Assembly (NCBI GenBank): GCA_963573385.1 | Contig: CAUYLG010063139.1 | Coordinates: 29 to 64,028 of the forward strand | DNA length: 64,000 bases | Reading direction: 5' to 3' | Source: Cacajao melanocephalus | Lineage: Eukaryota; Chordata; Mammalia; Primates; Pitheciidae | Part shown: piece by piece, positions 11,630-22,342 of the stretch | Layout: every line of letters starts with the position of its first letter | Position numbering within the stretch: the stretch's first letter is position 1 | The notes under the pieces: generated by a model | The model's database searches: none | Told to the model about the DNA's origin: nothing | What the model saw: the letters and a program-made list of their open reading frames with translations, nothing else | Program-made: the position numbers and the translations under genes

Positions 11630-13440
11630 GCTCACTGGAGCCGTCAGGGAGAAATCCCTCTCCCGCTTCTTCTCTTCCCGGGACGCACAGGCTCCTCTCG
11701 GGTCCTCGCGGGCCTGGCCCCGCAGCCTCCTCCTGTCCACTCCCCTGGCCGTCCACGTGCCCGGGAGAGCAGCTGTGGGGGGCGGGGAGGCCGCCCCCGG
11801 ACCGGAGCTGACTCTGTGGCCCCAGCATTGGGCCGGGGGGGCCTCTGTCTGCTCAGCAGGGCCCCCACTCGGGACAGAGAACGCGCGTGTGAATGAAAGA
11901 TAACTGGGTTTTCCTAAACTGTGTTAAGAGTAAAGCGCCGTTTACACAAAGCACCGGGTCTGGAGGTTTGTGAGTGACACCCGCGCGGACGGCGCGTTAC
12001 TCCGCGCCGTTTCTGTTTGGTTCCGCAGTGGCCGCAGGAAACCCTGCCCTGGGGTATCAGCTGGTCTTGTAGGTGCACAAACCAAGCACTTTGTGCGGGC
12101 CGGGGCCTGTCCCGTGGCGCTCCCTTCTTGGGGAGGAAGGAAGGTCAGGAAGGGGGTGCCCAGGCCTGCTGCGCGCTGGGGCGCTTGTCCGAGTCCTCCC
12201 AGGCGTCCGCGGGCGGTGACTCCCCCCCGCGCCGGGCACGGGGCAGGCGTGGGGGAGACCCTGGGCGCGCGGTCCAGGCGGTCACGCCCTGCGCGGTGCG
12301 CATTCAGGGCCTCGTGCCTCTCAGAGGCGCGTCCCCGGGGCGCTCACCGCACCTCGGGCTGGGCCGCTCCACCGGGTTGGGGACGCAAAAACCAGGGCGG
12401 ATGAGCCGCGAGGGGCAGGACGGGCTGGACGCGCCAGCGAGGGGTGGACGCCGAGCCCGGGGCGCAGGGCCCTCGCGGGGCCCCGGAGACGCCGCGCAGG
12501 ACCGAGGCCCGCGGGCGAGGCCGGCCCTGGTGGGGCTGGTCCTTCTGCTGCACCGGCCTGAGCCGGCGACCGCGCATCACGCGCTGCGGATAAACCGGGT
12601 GGCGCCTCCGGGGGCAGCGCGGGTCTTCCCGGGCCCGGGGCTCCTGCGCGCCCCTCACAGCCGGGCTCCTGCAGCCTCCTGGGGCTCCCGGCGCAGGCCG
12701 AGCCGGGGGGGGGGGTCTCGGGCGGCTGCGGGGCGCGCGCCCACCTCCCGCCTCCCCAAGACCCCCGGCGCCTTCCAGGGTTTAGCGGGGAGGGGACCCC
12801 GCGCGTCCGGCCCCGCCGCGGGGGCCTGGGCTGCTCGGCGTCAGTGGCCGCGGATCCGACCCCGGCTCTCAGCACCTTGGCTCGGACATGGACACTCACA
12901 GGCCGTTTATAACACGGCGAATGCCAGGAATAACTGGGGATTTTCAGAAGAAAAACGGGACTATTTCTTGTGTAAATAATAGATAAAGAGCAAAAAAGAG
13001 TAAATGAGCGTCATCCAGCAGCAAGCCCCTTAGGGAGTCCTAAAACCCGAAACGTCCGATTTGCGAAGCCAGATGCATTAGGCAGGAAGTTCGGGAGCAG
13101 ACGCCGTCCGCGGCCCTGCGGGGAGGAGCTGACCGCGGGGCTGATGCGGAAGGAAGGAGCGTCAGCGTGTCATCATCGGCATCAGCTCAGGGTGAGCGGG
13201 CTCTATCCCAGTGGTTCCCTCACACCTGCCGTCGCGCGGGAAGGCCGTGCCCGCGCCGCGGACGCTCCAGGCAGAGCCGCCCTGCAGGTGCAGGCCTGGG
13301 CCGCGCGCGGAGCGGCGGCCTGGGAGGGGTCCCGGGACCCTGCGCCTCGGCCCGCCTGGAAGTCCGCGTGCGCCGCGACTTCCCAGATTCTCAGGCTTTC
13401 ACTCGGCCGCTTGTGCCTGTTTTACGGGTAACGTTTCCGT
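11630..13440. promoter_or_regulatory. CpG island (orphan promoter candidate)
   Basis: GC-rich DNA with frequent CG dinucleotides, densest at 11960-12890 and again at 13090-13420, in a window otherwise poor in CG. It holds GC-box-like stretches, an 11-G run at 12705-12715 and several G-run clusters able to form quadruplexes. There is no TATA box. Open frames of up to 320 residues on overlapping frames of both strands are expected here because stop codons are AT-rich. Known biology: most unmethylated CpG islands mark promoters; whether a transcript starts here, and on which strand, cannot be read from the sequence. Confidence 0.72.
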
Positions 13441-13960
13441 AAAGGTGAATATTGTACTGAAAAAAGTTCCTTGCTTAAGCCTCGGGCAGGATGGATGGAA
13501 AGACATGAATTTAAATCTCCGCGCTGTTGTAAGCCTTGCACCTTTCTATCACCTAAAAAAAGAAACCGGGGGAGTGGACACCCGCACCCTGACGGCAGGG
13601 GACCGTTTTAACGATAACGGTCACCTGCTATTGCTGACTTTGAGCCTGGATTTCAGGGACTGTCGCCGCGGCCTCGGCACACAGGGGGCTCCGCAGGGCG
13701 CGCTCAGCGCGCTGTTCTCCCAGCTGCAGGCGGAGCTCCCGTGCGGCGGCGTTTATTTTTCCCCTGATGATCATGGGTCTTCCCTGATAACCTGAGGCTG
13801 GAGTCCCCGGGTGCAGCAGGTGGGGTGCGGCGCGGGTGGAGGCCCCGCGCTGGGCAGGACCGTGCAGCCCCCTCGGTGACGCTGAGCCCGTCTGGACGTT
13901 CGCCTGACACGCCACGCTCTGTTCTGCGGGCCCCATCTGCAACAACGTTTATTCCACCGG
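13441..13960. promoter_or_regulatory. CpG-rich shoulder of the island
   Basis: An AT-richer gap (about 13430-13600) is followed by a second CG-rich block at about 13640-13960. This looks like a shore or a separate small island. No gene model is supported. Confidence 0.45.
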
Positions 13961-15029
13961 CGTTAAGGTCTCACAGCACAACTGGGCTAGCTGAGTTTTT
14001 AAGGTAAATTAACCAGAGCAAGACACGATCATCATAAATTTTCCGTCTTGTTCAATCTGCTATCAATGTGCCCCATTTTGTAGGGATGCCTACCAATATC
14101 TTCCCAAGTCTCAAAAATGGCTCACGTAAATGAGGTGTGAACTCATTTGGCTTCGTCCGGAGTGTAAAAATATGCCTTCACACCTCACCGTTTTCCACTT
14201 TTAAAATCCAGTAGTGGGCTTTGACAGTCGGATGAGCTAATTTTTCTCCCTGTGCTTTCCTTTAAAAAATGTCCTTGGTAGGAAAGACACGTAAAATTAC
14301 ACTGCACATCTTTAAAATATTTTCATTACTGAAATGACTGAGCATTAGAGTTTGCTGGGGTGTACGTATGCATTTTAAGAACGACAATGTCACTTTATTA
14401 TTTATGTGTAACATGGGAAAATCCTTAGGGAACTTGAAAAATGGGCAATTAGGATAAATTTTTGTTTATTATATTAGTTGTTTTATGAACATGGGTGTTT
14501 CCTATATGTTCAAAAGGGCTAGAATGTGGGCTTATTATAATCTTTTTTATAAATCAAATTTATAGCTGTCTTCAAATAAAAAGTTTATGAAACGATACAA
14601 TTTATTGAGCACACACATTTCCTCTTTCGCCTCTGATCCCAAACAGATACCAAGAAACAATCAAAGCTGAAAATAAATTAATGCCTGGGAAGTGCCAGAG
14701 GCGAGCAATGCCACATCTTTCTCAGGCTCCACAATCATAAAGGCAAGCCCTTGCGTTCAGACTGTCTGTCCACAAGAGGCCAATGGAAAATTATAAACAC
14801 AAAGTTACATTTAAAACTAGCAGCACTTAAGAAAGGTGCCCCAGGATGTCCACTTCCTCTGAGATGGAGCCCTCACATTCCTCACAGGTCCTGCCCCTTA
14901 AACTGAAACACCTCAGACAACCAAAAGCACTCACAGGAAGTCTCCCAAAGGGGAGAAGAAACGCAGGCAGCCTAGGGACCTCAGAAGCTGAGGAAAAACA
15001 GAGTTGCCCCCCCGCCCCACTGCTCTCCA
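13961..15029. other. Gene-free stretch
   Basis: AT-rich, single-copy-looking DNA. No named repeat or coding signal was seen before the minisatellite. Confidence 0.4.
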
Positions 15030-15290
15030 GAGCGCCCATCCACCCAGGACAAATGAGTCCCTGGCCCCCTGAAGCTCCCATCCACTCATGACAGGTGAGT
15101 ATCTGGCCCCCTTGCAGCTCCCACCCACCCAGGACCCAATGAGTCTCTGGCTTCCTGCTGCTCCCAATCTCCCCAGGACAGATGAGTCCCTGGCCCCCTG
15201 AAGCTCCCAGCCACCCAGGACAGGTGAGTCTCTGACCCCCTTGCTTGTTCTATTCAAAACAGATGAGTTCCCTGACTCCCTATTTGTTAT
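15030..15290. repeat. Minisatellite, 43 bp unit, about 6 copies
   Basis: The block GCTCCCA recurs at 43-bp spacing (about 15074, 15117, 15160, 15203), each followed by CACCCAGGACA and a GTGAGT or ATGAGT block, then CTGGCCCCCT. The last copy, near 15245, is degenerate. Two units carry CAGGTGAGT, a perfect 5' splice-site consensus, exactly three units apart. Confidence 0.88.
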
Positions 15291-15814
15291 CATAGATTCC
15301 AGACAGGAGCTGTAGAAGCTCTAACCAAACTACTAACGCTCAAGGTGCAAGAGCTTCAAGGAGAGCCTCCTCCCTTTGTCAAAGGATTGGGCCAAGGTTG
15401 CCTAACCACAGAAAACAAAAGGCAGTATTTGTCCTACTTCAGAAAACATAAAGCACTGGTTTTAGAGGGTAGAAGAGAAAGCTGATTTTCTGCTTCTCTC
15501 TTTGCCTCTGGTGGGGTGGAGTTGGGCAGAGTGGGGCCCGAGTCTGCATCCCCCCAAGTAGACACAGAAGGCTCTGATGCCTCACTGGGTCCGCACTGCG
15601 GCATCGCAGGGGGCCTGGTCTCCCGTCCCCTTTACAAGGAGGCAGCAGGGCACCGGTTCCGTCCCCAGGGTAGTGTCAGTGGGTCCATCCTCACCCAGCA
15701 ACAGTGGCATCTAGAACTGTCATAAGTTATGTATGTATATTCTAAGGAAATTACACAGAGTTGTGTATTCAAAACACCATAAATAATTAAAAATAGAATC
15801 CTATAAAGGGGCTC
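15291..15814. other. Gene-free stretch
   Basis: Moderately GC-rich at 15500-15720, AT-rich afterwards. No repeat or gene was recognised before the old L1 begins. Confidence 0.4.
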
Positions 15815-16083
15815 ATGTCTCTAAAAGGAAGGTAAGAAAATAAAACATAGAAATGAGGAGAATAGAGGAAAAAACCCTGGAGACAAACAATAAGTAGCAG
15901 AATTAAGCCCTAAAATATCAATAAATACCCTTAATCAAAAGTGAGGTTATCAGAGTGGATAAAAACATGTTTCAACAATATGTAGTCTATACGAAACTCA
16001 CTTCAAATACAACAGTAGGCTGAAAGCAAAAGTATGGGAAAAGATCTACCTAATGTTAACTTTTTTAAAAAACAAAAGCAGAA
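15815..16083 (+). mobile_element. L1M fragment 1 (early ORF2)
   Basis: Matches the ORF2 region ending in the blocks GAGTGGATAAAAACATG, CTCACTTCAAATACA and GGAAAAGATCTACC. It is cut at 16083 by the L1PA insertion; the last 10 bases, 16074-16083, are the left target duplication. Confidence 0.75.
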
Positions 16084-16940
16084 AGGGTATGAACAGACAC
16101 TTCTCAAAAGAAGACATTTATGCAGCTAACAAATGTGAAAAAACCTCATCATCACTGGTCATTAGAGAAGTGCAAATCAAATTGATATACTTAATTCTGC
16201 TACTTATCTCACGCCGGATAGAATGGCCATCATTAAAAAATCAGGAGACAACAGATGCTGGAGAGGATGTGGAGAAATAGGAATGCCTTTACACTGTTGG
16301 TGGGAGTGTAAATTAGTTCAACCATTGTGGAAGATAGTGTGGCAATTCCTCAAGGACCTAGAAATAGAAATTCCATTTGACCCAGCAATCCCATTACTGG
16401 GTATATAACCAAAGGATTATAAATCATTATATTATAAAGACACACACATGTGTATGTTTATTGCAGCACTGTTCACAATAACAAAGACTTGGAAGCAACC
16501 CAAATGCCCATCAATAATAGACTGGATAAAGAAAATGTGGCACATACACACCATGGAACACTATGCAGCCATAAAAAAAGGATGAGTTCATGTCCTTTGC
16601 AGGGACATGGATACAGCTGGAAACCATCATTCTCAGCAAACCAACACAAGAACAGAAAACCAAACACCGCATGTTCTCACTCCTAAGTGGGTGCTGAACA
16701 ATGAGAACTCATGGACACAGGGTGGGGAACATCACACACTGGGGCCTGTTTTGGGGGTGGGGAGCTAGGAGAGGGATATCCGGGGGTGGGGAGATTGGGG
16801 AGAGATAGCATTAGGAGAAATACCTGATGCAGATGATGGGGTGATGGATGCAGCAAACCACCGTGGCACATGTATACCTATGTAACAAACCTGCATGTTT
16901 TGCATATGTACCCCAGAACTTAAAGTATAATAATAATTTA
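16084..16940 (+). mobile_element. 5'-truncated L1PA-type 3' end
   Basis: Final ORF2 segment plus 3' UTR of a primate L1. It begins in the ATGAACAGACACTTCTC block. It continues through CCCAGCAATCCCATTACTGG, ATGAGTTCATGTCCTTTGC and TGTATACCTATGTAACAAAC, and ends AACTTAAAGTATAATAATAA. It is flanked by perfect 10-bp direct repeats AAAAGCAGAA at 16074-16083 and 16941-16950, the expected target-site duplication. Frames from the ORF2 tail (such as 16223-16408) are remnants and not a gene. The subfamily looks older than human-specific L1. Confidence 0.93.
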
Positions 16941-16950
16941 AAAAGCAGAA

Positions 16951-17120
16951 GTGGCTAAATTTATATAAGGTATGCTTTAGAGCAAAGAAAATTACTAGAG
17001 GCAAAGGGGAACACAACATTATTATAAAATTATCAGTCCACCTGTAAGATATACACAACAAACATGTGAGCACCAAGCAATAGAACTTCAAAATGCATAA
17101 AGCAAAAACTGATAGAGCTG
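16951..17120 (+). mobile_element. L1M fragment 2
   Basis: Resumes ORF2 in consensus order after the L1PA: AGTGGCTAAATTTATATAAG, AATTACTAGAGGCAAAG, CATAAAGCAAAAACTGATAG. Confidence 0.7.
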
Positions 17121-17278
17121 CTGCTGTTTAATGGGTATAGAATTTCACTTTTGCTAGATGGAAAAGTTCTAGAGATCTGTTGCATAACAATGGAAATACA
17201 CTTAATATTACTGAGTTATACACTTGAAATGGTAGAGATGATTAATTTTAGTTTATTATTTTTTTTTACCACAATTAA
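17121..17278 (+). mobile_element. Old L1 3'-end scrap inside the L1M
   Basis: The blocks GGGTATAGAATTTCACTTTTG, GGAAAAGTTCTAGAGAT, TTGCATAACAATGGAAATAC and TTTTACCACAATTAAAG recall a common L1ME-type 3' UTR, out of order with the surrounding ORF2. A short AGAGCT repeat at each side (about 17114 and 17279) could be its target duplication. Confidence 0.5.
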
Positions 17279-17450
17279 AGAGCTATAAAGCTGAGCAAAG
17301 AAACTGTCATATCCACGATTATAGTTGAGGCTTTCAACATTCCACTCTCAGCAGTGATAGAACTATTCAACAGAAAATCGGTAAGGAGATCGAATAAATG
17401 AATACCATTCCATTGTTCAACAGAATTTTTTTGTCATGATATAGAACCTT
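17279..17450 (+). mobile_element. L1M fragment 3
   Basis: ORF2 resumes with ATATCCACGATTATAGTTGAG and CTCAGCAGTGATAGAAC, then AGAAAATCGGTAAGGAGAT. It is interrupted at 17450 by the MaLR LTR. Confidence 0.65.
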
Positions 17451-18420
17451 TGTATTAGGCCATCCTCACATTGCTGTAACAAATACCTGAGACTGAGTCA
17501 TTTGCAAAGAAGTGAGGTTGAACTGGCTCACGGTTCCTTGGTTCCTCTAGCCTGTGTACTGCTGGTATCAACGTGGCTTCTGGGGAGGCCTCAGGAAACT
17601 GAGAATCACTGTGACGGTTCATGTGATTGAACTGAAGATGCAAAGTATTGATCCTGGGTGTGTCTGTGAGGGTGTTGCCAAAGGAGATTCACATTTGAGT
17701 CAGTGGGCTGGGAAAGGCAGACCCACCCTTATCTGGGTGGGCACCATTTAATCAGCTGCCAGCAAGGCCAGAATATAAAGCAGGCAGATAAACGTGAAAA
17801 GGCTGGACTGGCTTAGCCTCCCAGCCGACATCCTTCTCCCGTGCTGATGCCTCCTGCCCTCGGACATCACACTCCAAGTTCTTCAGCTTTGGGACTCAGA
17901 CTGGCTTTCTTGCTCCTCAGCTTGCAGATGGCCTTTTGTGGGACCTTGTGATTCTGTGAGTTTGATATTCCTTAATAAACTCATACATATATTTGTATAT
18001 ATAAATATATGTTTATTAAACTCACAAATATTTATATATATAAATTTATGTTTATTAGTTTATTAATATTTATCAATTATTAAATATATTTCATATATAT
18101 ATATATTTTTAGATATATCTTATTAGTCCTGTCCTTCTACAGAATCCCGACTAATAACAGGAAGGTGGAGGCTGAGCTGACACTTCACATAGCCAGAGAA
18201 AGATGAAGACAGATAGGGAGCGGGGAGGTGCCCACACTTTTAAACAACCAGATCTCCTGAAAACTCACTATCACCAGAACAGTACCAAGGGGATGATGCT
18301 AAACCATTCATGAGAAACCGCCCCTATGATCCAATCACCTCCCACCAGGCCCCACATCCAACATTGGGGACTACGATGAAATATAAGATTTGGGTGGGGA
18401 TACAGATCCAAACCACATCA
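17451..18420 (-). mobile_element. MaLR LTR (MST/MLT1-like), reverse, interrupted
   Basis: The left part (17451-17609) begins TGTATTAGGCCATCC and includes ACCTGAGACTGAGTC and GGGGAGGCCTCAGGAAACT. The right part (18160-18420) ends with CACCTCCCACCAGGCCC, TTTGGGTGGGGATACAG and AAACCACATCA. Between them sits an MLT2 LTR. The flanking 5-mers ACCTT (left) and ACCTC (right) fit a 5-bp target duplication with one change. Confidence 0.82.
17610..18159 (+). mobile_element. MLT2 (ERVL) LTR nested in the MaLR LTR
   Basis: Begins TGTGACGGTTCATGTG and continues with CAAAGTATTGATCCTGGGTG, GGTGTTGCCAAAGGAGATT, AATCAGCTGCCAGCAAGGCC, TATTCCTTAATAAACTCA and an end in CCCGACTAATAACA. The 3' half holds an AT dinucleotide-rich expansion (about 17985-18120). 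The polyadenylation signal AATAAA is intact. Compared with the MLT2A form I remember, it lacks a central block, so the subfamily is open. Confidence 0.85.
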
Positions 18421-19790
18421 ACCTCCTACTCAACAACAGAAGAATACACGTGTTTGTCACGTGCTCATGAAAACATAAACCATGATAGTCCACATCCTAT
18501 GAGAATTGAAATTACAGAGAATATTATTTGACTAATATGGAATGAAACTATAAGTCAATAAGAGAAACACAATTGGAAGCTCTCTAAACAATTGAAAATT
18601 AAACAACCTACTTAAATATAATCTATGGGTCAAAGAGAAAATCTCAAAGGAAGTAAAAATTCAAATAAAACATTTCAAAATTGGTGATATGCAGGTAAAT
18701 CAGTTCTGAGAGGGAGATGTATAGCACTAAATTTTTGCTTTAGAAAGTTGGGAAGGTTTTTAATCAATAATCTAAGTTCTTACCTAAAACAAACAGGAAA
18801 GAAGAGCAAAATAAGCCCAAAGCAAGCAATAGGTAGGAAAAAGATAAGAATAAAAAACTGTGAATTGAATATAGGAAAATGGAGGAATCAGTGAAACAAA
18901 AGCCGATGAAAATTGCCAGTAAAACTGATAAACCTTTAGTAAGTAAAGATTTTTTTAAAGACCCAGCTCACCAATATCATGAGGAAAGTGAGATACCAGT
19001 AAATGTACTGCAGCTGTTAAAGGAATCATAAGGAATATTAAAAATACACAGAAACTCAACAACTGAAATAAAGTGAGCTCATTCCTTGAAAAACAAAAAC
19101 TACTGCACTTCACGCCAAGTGAAATAGAAAGTCCAAATAGCTTTCAACTCTTAAATTTAATTTGTACTTAACAACTCCCACCCAAAAATCTTCAGACCTA
19201 GATGGAGTTCTTGAAAAACACTAGTAAATATTTAAAGAAGAATTAATGTAAATTTTTTATTATCTCTTTCAGAATATAAAAGAAGCACATTTTCTAATTC
19301 TTCTTATGAGCCTCACTTATGAAAATTAGTCTGATATCACTGATGAACTTAGATGCAAAGTTCCTACACAAAATATTAGCAAAGCAAATCTGCCCATGCA
19401 TAAAATTACTACACACTACAATCACATCGTGCATTTCCCAGGTATGCAAGGCTGGTTCAACACTCAAAAATCAATCCAGGTAATCCACCATATAAACAGA
19501 CTGAAGAAGAAAATACGTGGCCATATGGAGTAATTTAGAGAAAGCATTTGACAAATCTCAACACCCATTCATTATAAAGTCTCTCCAGCAATGAAGGACC
19601 CTCAGGTTGGTGAAGAGCATGTGAGAAATCCAGGGCTGGCAGCACATCTGATCATGAGAACCCAATGCAACCCCTCCAAGACCAGGGTCGTGGCACGGGC
19701 ATTGGTTCCCACCCCTATCCACATCTTGCTGGAAGTCCTGGCCTCCTCAATAAGTCAAGAAAAAGAAATAAAAACACACAGATTGGAAAG
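18421..19790 (+). mobile_element. L1M fragment 4 (central ORF2)
   Basis: Long diverged ORF2 piece. Readable landmarks are AGTGAAACAAAAGCCGATG, TGAACTTAGATGCAAAGTTC, AGGCTGGTTCAACACTC and GAGAAAGCATTTGACAA. Frames are broken throughout. It ends at the 5-bp target duplication GAAAG (19786-19790). Confidence 0.75.
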
Positions 19791-20554
19791 TGTCATGGGC
19801 TGAATTATGTCCCCCCAAAATTCATAGTTTCATCTTACCTCAGTACCTCAGCATGTGACTGTATTTGGAGATGGCACTTGTCATAGGTACAGTGACCTCC
19901 CTCCACCCCCACATGCACAGGGGAGGGCTGTGTTCCAACACTCCTCTTGGAGGCCTGGAACCACAGGTGGAGCCACACCCTATATACGCTGCCATTTTTC
20001 CTTTTGAGCCGTGATGGCTACTAAGCGACTCCTGGGAGGGAGGTGTATACCATGTGGACATGCCAGACGAAGACACAGTTCATATCCCAGGAGGAACAGA
20101 GAGAGACCGAGGGAGATTTCATCACACTGCTCAGAACAATGCACGACCTAAAGCTTAGGACTGTTTATTCTGGAATTGTTCATTGAATATTTTCAGACCA
20201 TAGTTAGCCACAGGTAAATGAATCCTTAGAAAGCAAAACTGAAAATAAGGGAGGCCTTACTGCAGTAAGTAATTTAGACAGAGGTCATCAGGGTGGGCAC
20301 TAATCCAGTGGGACTGGTGTCCTTATGTGAAGGGGTTAGGGCACAGGCAGACACGGAGGAAGAATCCTGTGAGGGGAAGACGGGGTCACAAGCCGAGGGG
20401 CAGGTCCTGAAACGGGTCCTTCCCTTGCAGCCCGCAGCAGGAACTACGCCTGCTGAGGCCTTGAGCTCGGACCTCCAACCAGAAAATAAATTTCTGTTGT
20501 TTAAATCACCTAGAATGTAGTACTTGCTTATGGCAGCCCCAGCAAACTAATGAA
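19791..20554 (+). mobile_element. MLT1-type MaLR LTR, interrupted
   Basis: The left part TGTCATGGGCTGAATTATG, CAAAATTCATAG and TGTGACTGTATTTGGAGAT and the right part CTAATCCAGTGGGACTGGTG, AATAAATTTCTGTTGTTTAA, TATGGCAGCCCCAGC and AAACTAATGA match an MLT1-like LTR. Perfect 5-bp duplications GAAAG flank it at 19786-19790 and 20555-20559, and L1 ORF2 rejoins in order across them. A Tigger-like element occupies its middle. Confidence 0.85.
19890..20265. mobile_element. Tigger-like DNA transposon nested in the MLT1 LTR
   Basis: The left end CAGTGACCTCCC is mirrored by the right end, which reads CAGTAAGGCCTCCC on the minus strand. A TA dinucleotide lies at each side (19888-19889 and 20266-20267), as expected for a TcMar element. 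The interior includes GAGATTTCATCACACTGCTC and GAATATTTTCAGACCATAG, which I associate with non-autonomous Tigger relatives. No transposase is present. Confidence 0.65.
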
Positions 20555-20559
20555 GAAAG

Positions 20560-20902
20560 GAAAAGTTGAAACTGTTTCTACTTGCAGATGCCGTGACTGT
20601 CTATGTATGAAATCCCTAAGAATCTACAAAAATCCTGCTAGAACCCATAAGGGATTTTGGTAAGGTCACAGATACAAATCCAACACACTAAAGTCAACAC
20701 GTTTCTATATAGTAATTGTGAACATGCGGAAGTGAAATTGAAAATACAGTGACATTCACAATCACTACAAAAATGTATAATTGGTGTAAATTTAATAAAA
20801 CATGCACAATATCTGCATGCTGAATTACAAACTCCTGCTGAAAGAAATCAATGACCTAAATAAATGGAAAACATACTGTTTATGAATAGGAAAGTTCAAT
20901 AG
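20560..20902 (+). mobile_element. L1M fragment 5
   Basis: ORF2 continues: GTTTCTACTTGCAGATGC, TATGAAATCCCTAAGAATC, AAACTCCTGCTGAAAGAAAT. It is interrupted by the inverted-end element after the AATAG at about 20898-20902. Confidence 0.75.
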
Positions 20903-20908
20903 CATAAA

Positions 20909-21176
20909 TGTTGGGGGAAATGGCAATGAAGGAGGGGCTTACAGAGCACCTGCATGAAATGGTGACAAGCACTGGGAGCAATAAACTGCAGCAAACTGTT
21001 TTGAAAACAGTCACTCACCAGCTGAGCAAAGACTGTCTCTAATCAGTCTTATGTATATGTTTTTACCACACTTACATACAATTTTCTTTTACTTTCTGAT
21101 AATGGGCTTAACATTTTTACTTTTTAACTTAACTAATATTATTTAATTTGGTTTAAAGCTTTCCTTTAAAGGGTGT
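20909..21176 (+). repeat. Left inverted arm (LTR-like), plus orientation
   Basis: Starts TGTTGGGGGAAATGGCAATG, contains GCAATAAACTG with a possible AATAAA signal, and ends CTTTAAAGGGTGT. It pairs with 22073-22342. Differences from the other arm are few substitutions and short indels, for example a missing CAT near GACTGTCTCTAATC. Confidence 0.9.
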
Positions 21177-22072
21177 TCTTTTTCATGCTTAACTTTTAAT
21201 TGCTTTTTAACTAATTTGTGGGCCTTCTTTTATAGCTGATTGAAATTTATTATCTAAATTTACAAAATTAAGGGTAAATAAGGCTTGTGCAGTAGTGTTG
21301 CCTTTTAAGATATTAAGCAGGTTTTGCGACTTATCAGTTAATTAGGAACTTCTTCTTTACTGAGGAGCAAAGTTATATGGCTTGCTTTTAATTGCTCCCT
21401 GCTAATTCATGGGCTGGCTGTAATTTCTCTTCCATCAGAGATTACTGCTTTACTTAAATCAGATTTTAAAAGAGCCACGTTTAAAGATCTTACAACTCCT
21501 TAAATTTCTCTTAAGTTTTAGCAGAGAATTACAATTTTGGATATTACTTGTTTACAAAGAACACACAAAATTTCACTGTGGGACACCTGCGGAGAGAAGC
21601 CAGCGGGTATCTGGGCCTGGTCCCGCCAGCTGCTGCCTGCAGCTTTCCGCTTGCGTTTTGCTTGTGCGGCTCGCCACCTGGCCTGGGCAGCATTCTCGGC
21701 CTTGGGCTGAGCCGGTCGCTTGAACACCGCTGCTGGAGCAGCAAGTTTCTCTTTTGCAACGGCCTCTGATTCCTCTAACAAAGGAATGTCAGGTGGATCT
21801 GACCACTCTGATAAAATACTGAGGAGGGGTTCACAGACTCCTTCTTTTCCTCATTTATTTTTTTTAACTGGATTATCTTTTATTTCCTCAGCCCAGTTAT
21901 AGTCTCCTTCTTCCCCAGTTCCTTCTTTATAAAGCAATGAAAGACAAAGAAAGCAACAGAAGAACGGAGTGAGAAAGCCCAGATGTGCTGAAAGCAACGG
22001 ACAGAGCACGCGGCTAGTACGAGCTTTGACACGCCTTTGCCTTAAGAGGTGTTTCACTAAATGTGACATACT
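21177..22072 (-). pseudogene. Interior of the inverted-end element; possible gag-like remnant
   Basis: Best read on the minus strand, where two short open pieces lie (21851-22069 and 21518-21781). The second is rich in Ala, Lys and Arg and is preceded by a frame with acidic and Pro-rich residues. This is reminiscent of a retroviral gag segment, but I cannot prove homology by eye. Frames are short, with stops between them. The stretch 21177-21500 is T-rich on the plus strand and contains two loosely similar segments (about 21194-21240 and 21386-21430). No enzyme domain is visible. Confidence 0.35.
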
Positions 22073-22342
22073 ACACCCTTTAAAGGAAAGCTTTAAACCA
22101 AATTAAATAACATTAGTTAAGTTAAAAAGTAAAAATGTTAAGCCCATTCGCAAAAAGTAAAAGAAAATTGTATGTAAGTGTGGTAAAAACATATACATAA
22201 GGCTGATTAGAGATGACAGTCTTTGCTCAGCTGGTGAGTGACTGTTTTCAAAACAGTTTGCGCAGTTTATTGCTCCCAGTGCTTGTCACCATTTCATGCA
22301 GGCGCTCTGTAAGCCCCTCCTTCATTGCCGTTTCCCCCAACA
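22073..22342 (-). repeat. Right inverted arm (LTR-like), minus orientation
   Basis: The reverse complement begins TGTTGGGGGAAACGGCAATG and ends CTTTAAAGGGTGTA, matching 20909-21176. Both arms stop being similar at the same point, just after GGGTGT. Confidence 0.9.

Noticed and set aside
12321..12899. 192-residue minus-strand open frame in the CpG island
   Set aside because: Mirror of the same compositional effect, with no motif or splice context.
12017..12979. 320-residue plus-strand open frame in the CpG island
   Set aside because: GC-rich DNA lacks stop codons. Overlapping long frames exist on both strands, the composition is Arg/Gly/Pro/Ala-rich and no domain is visible.
13211..13795. 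194-residue plus-strand frame
   Set aside because: Begins in the CpG island, where stops are rare, and overlaps frames on both strands. No domain.
16223..16408. Conserved-looking plus-strand frame
   Set aside because: It is the ORF2 tail of the truncated L1PA.
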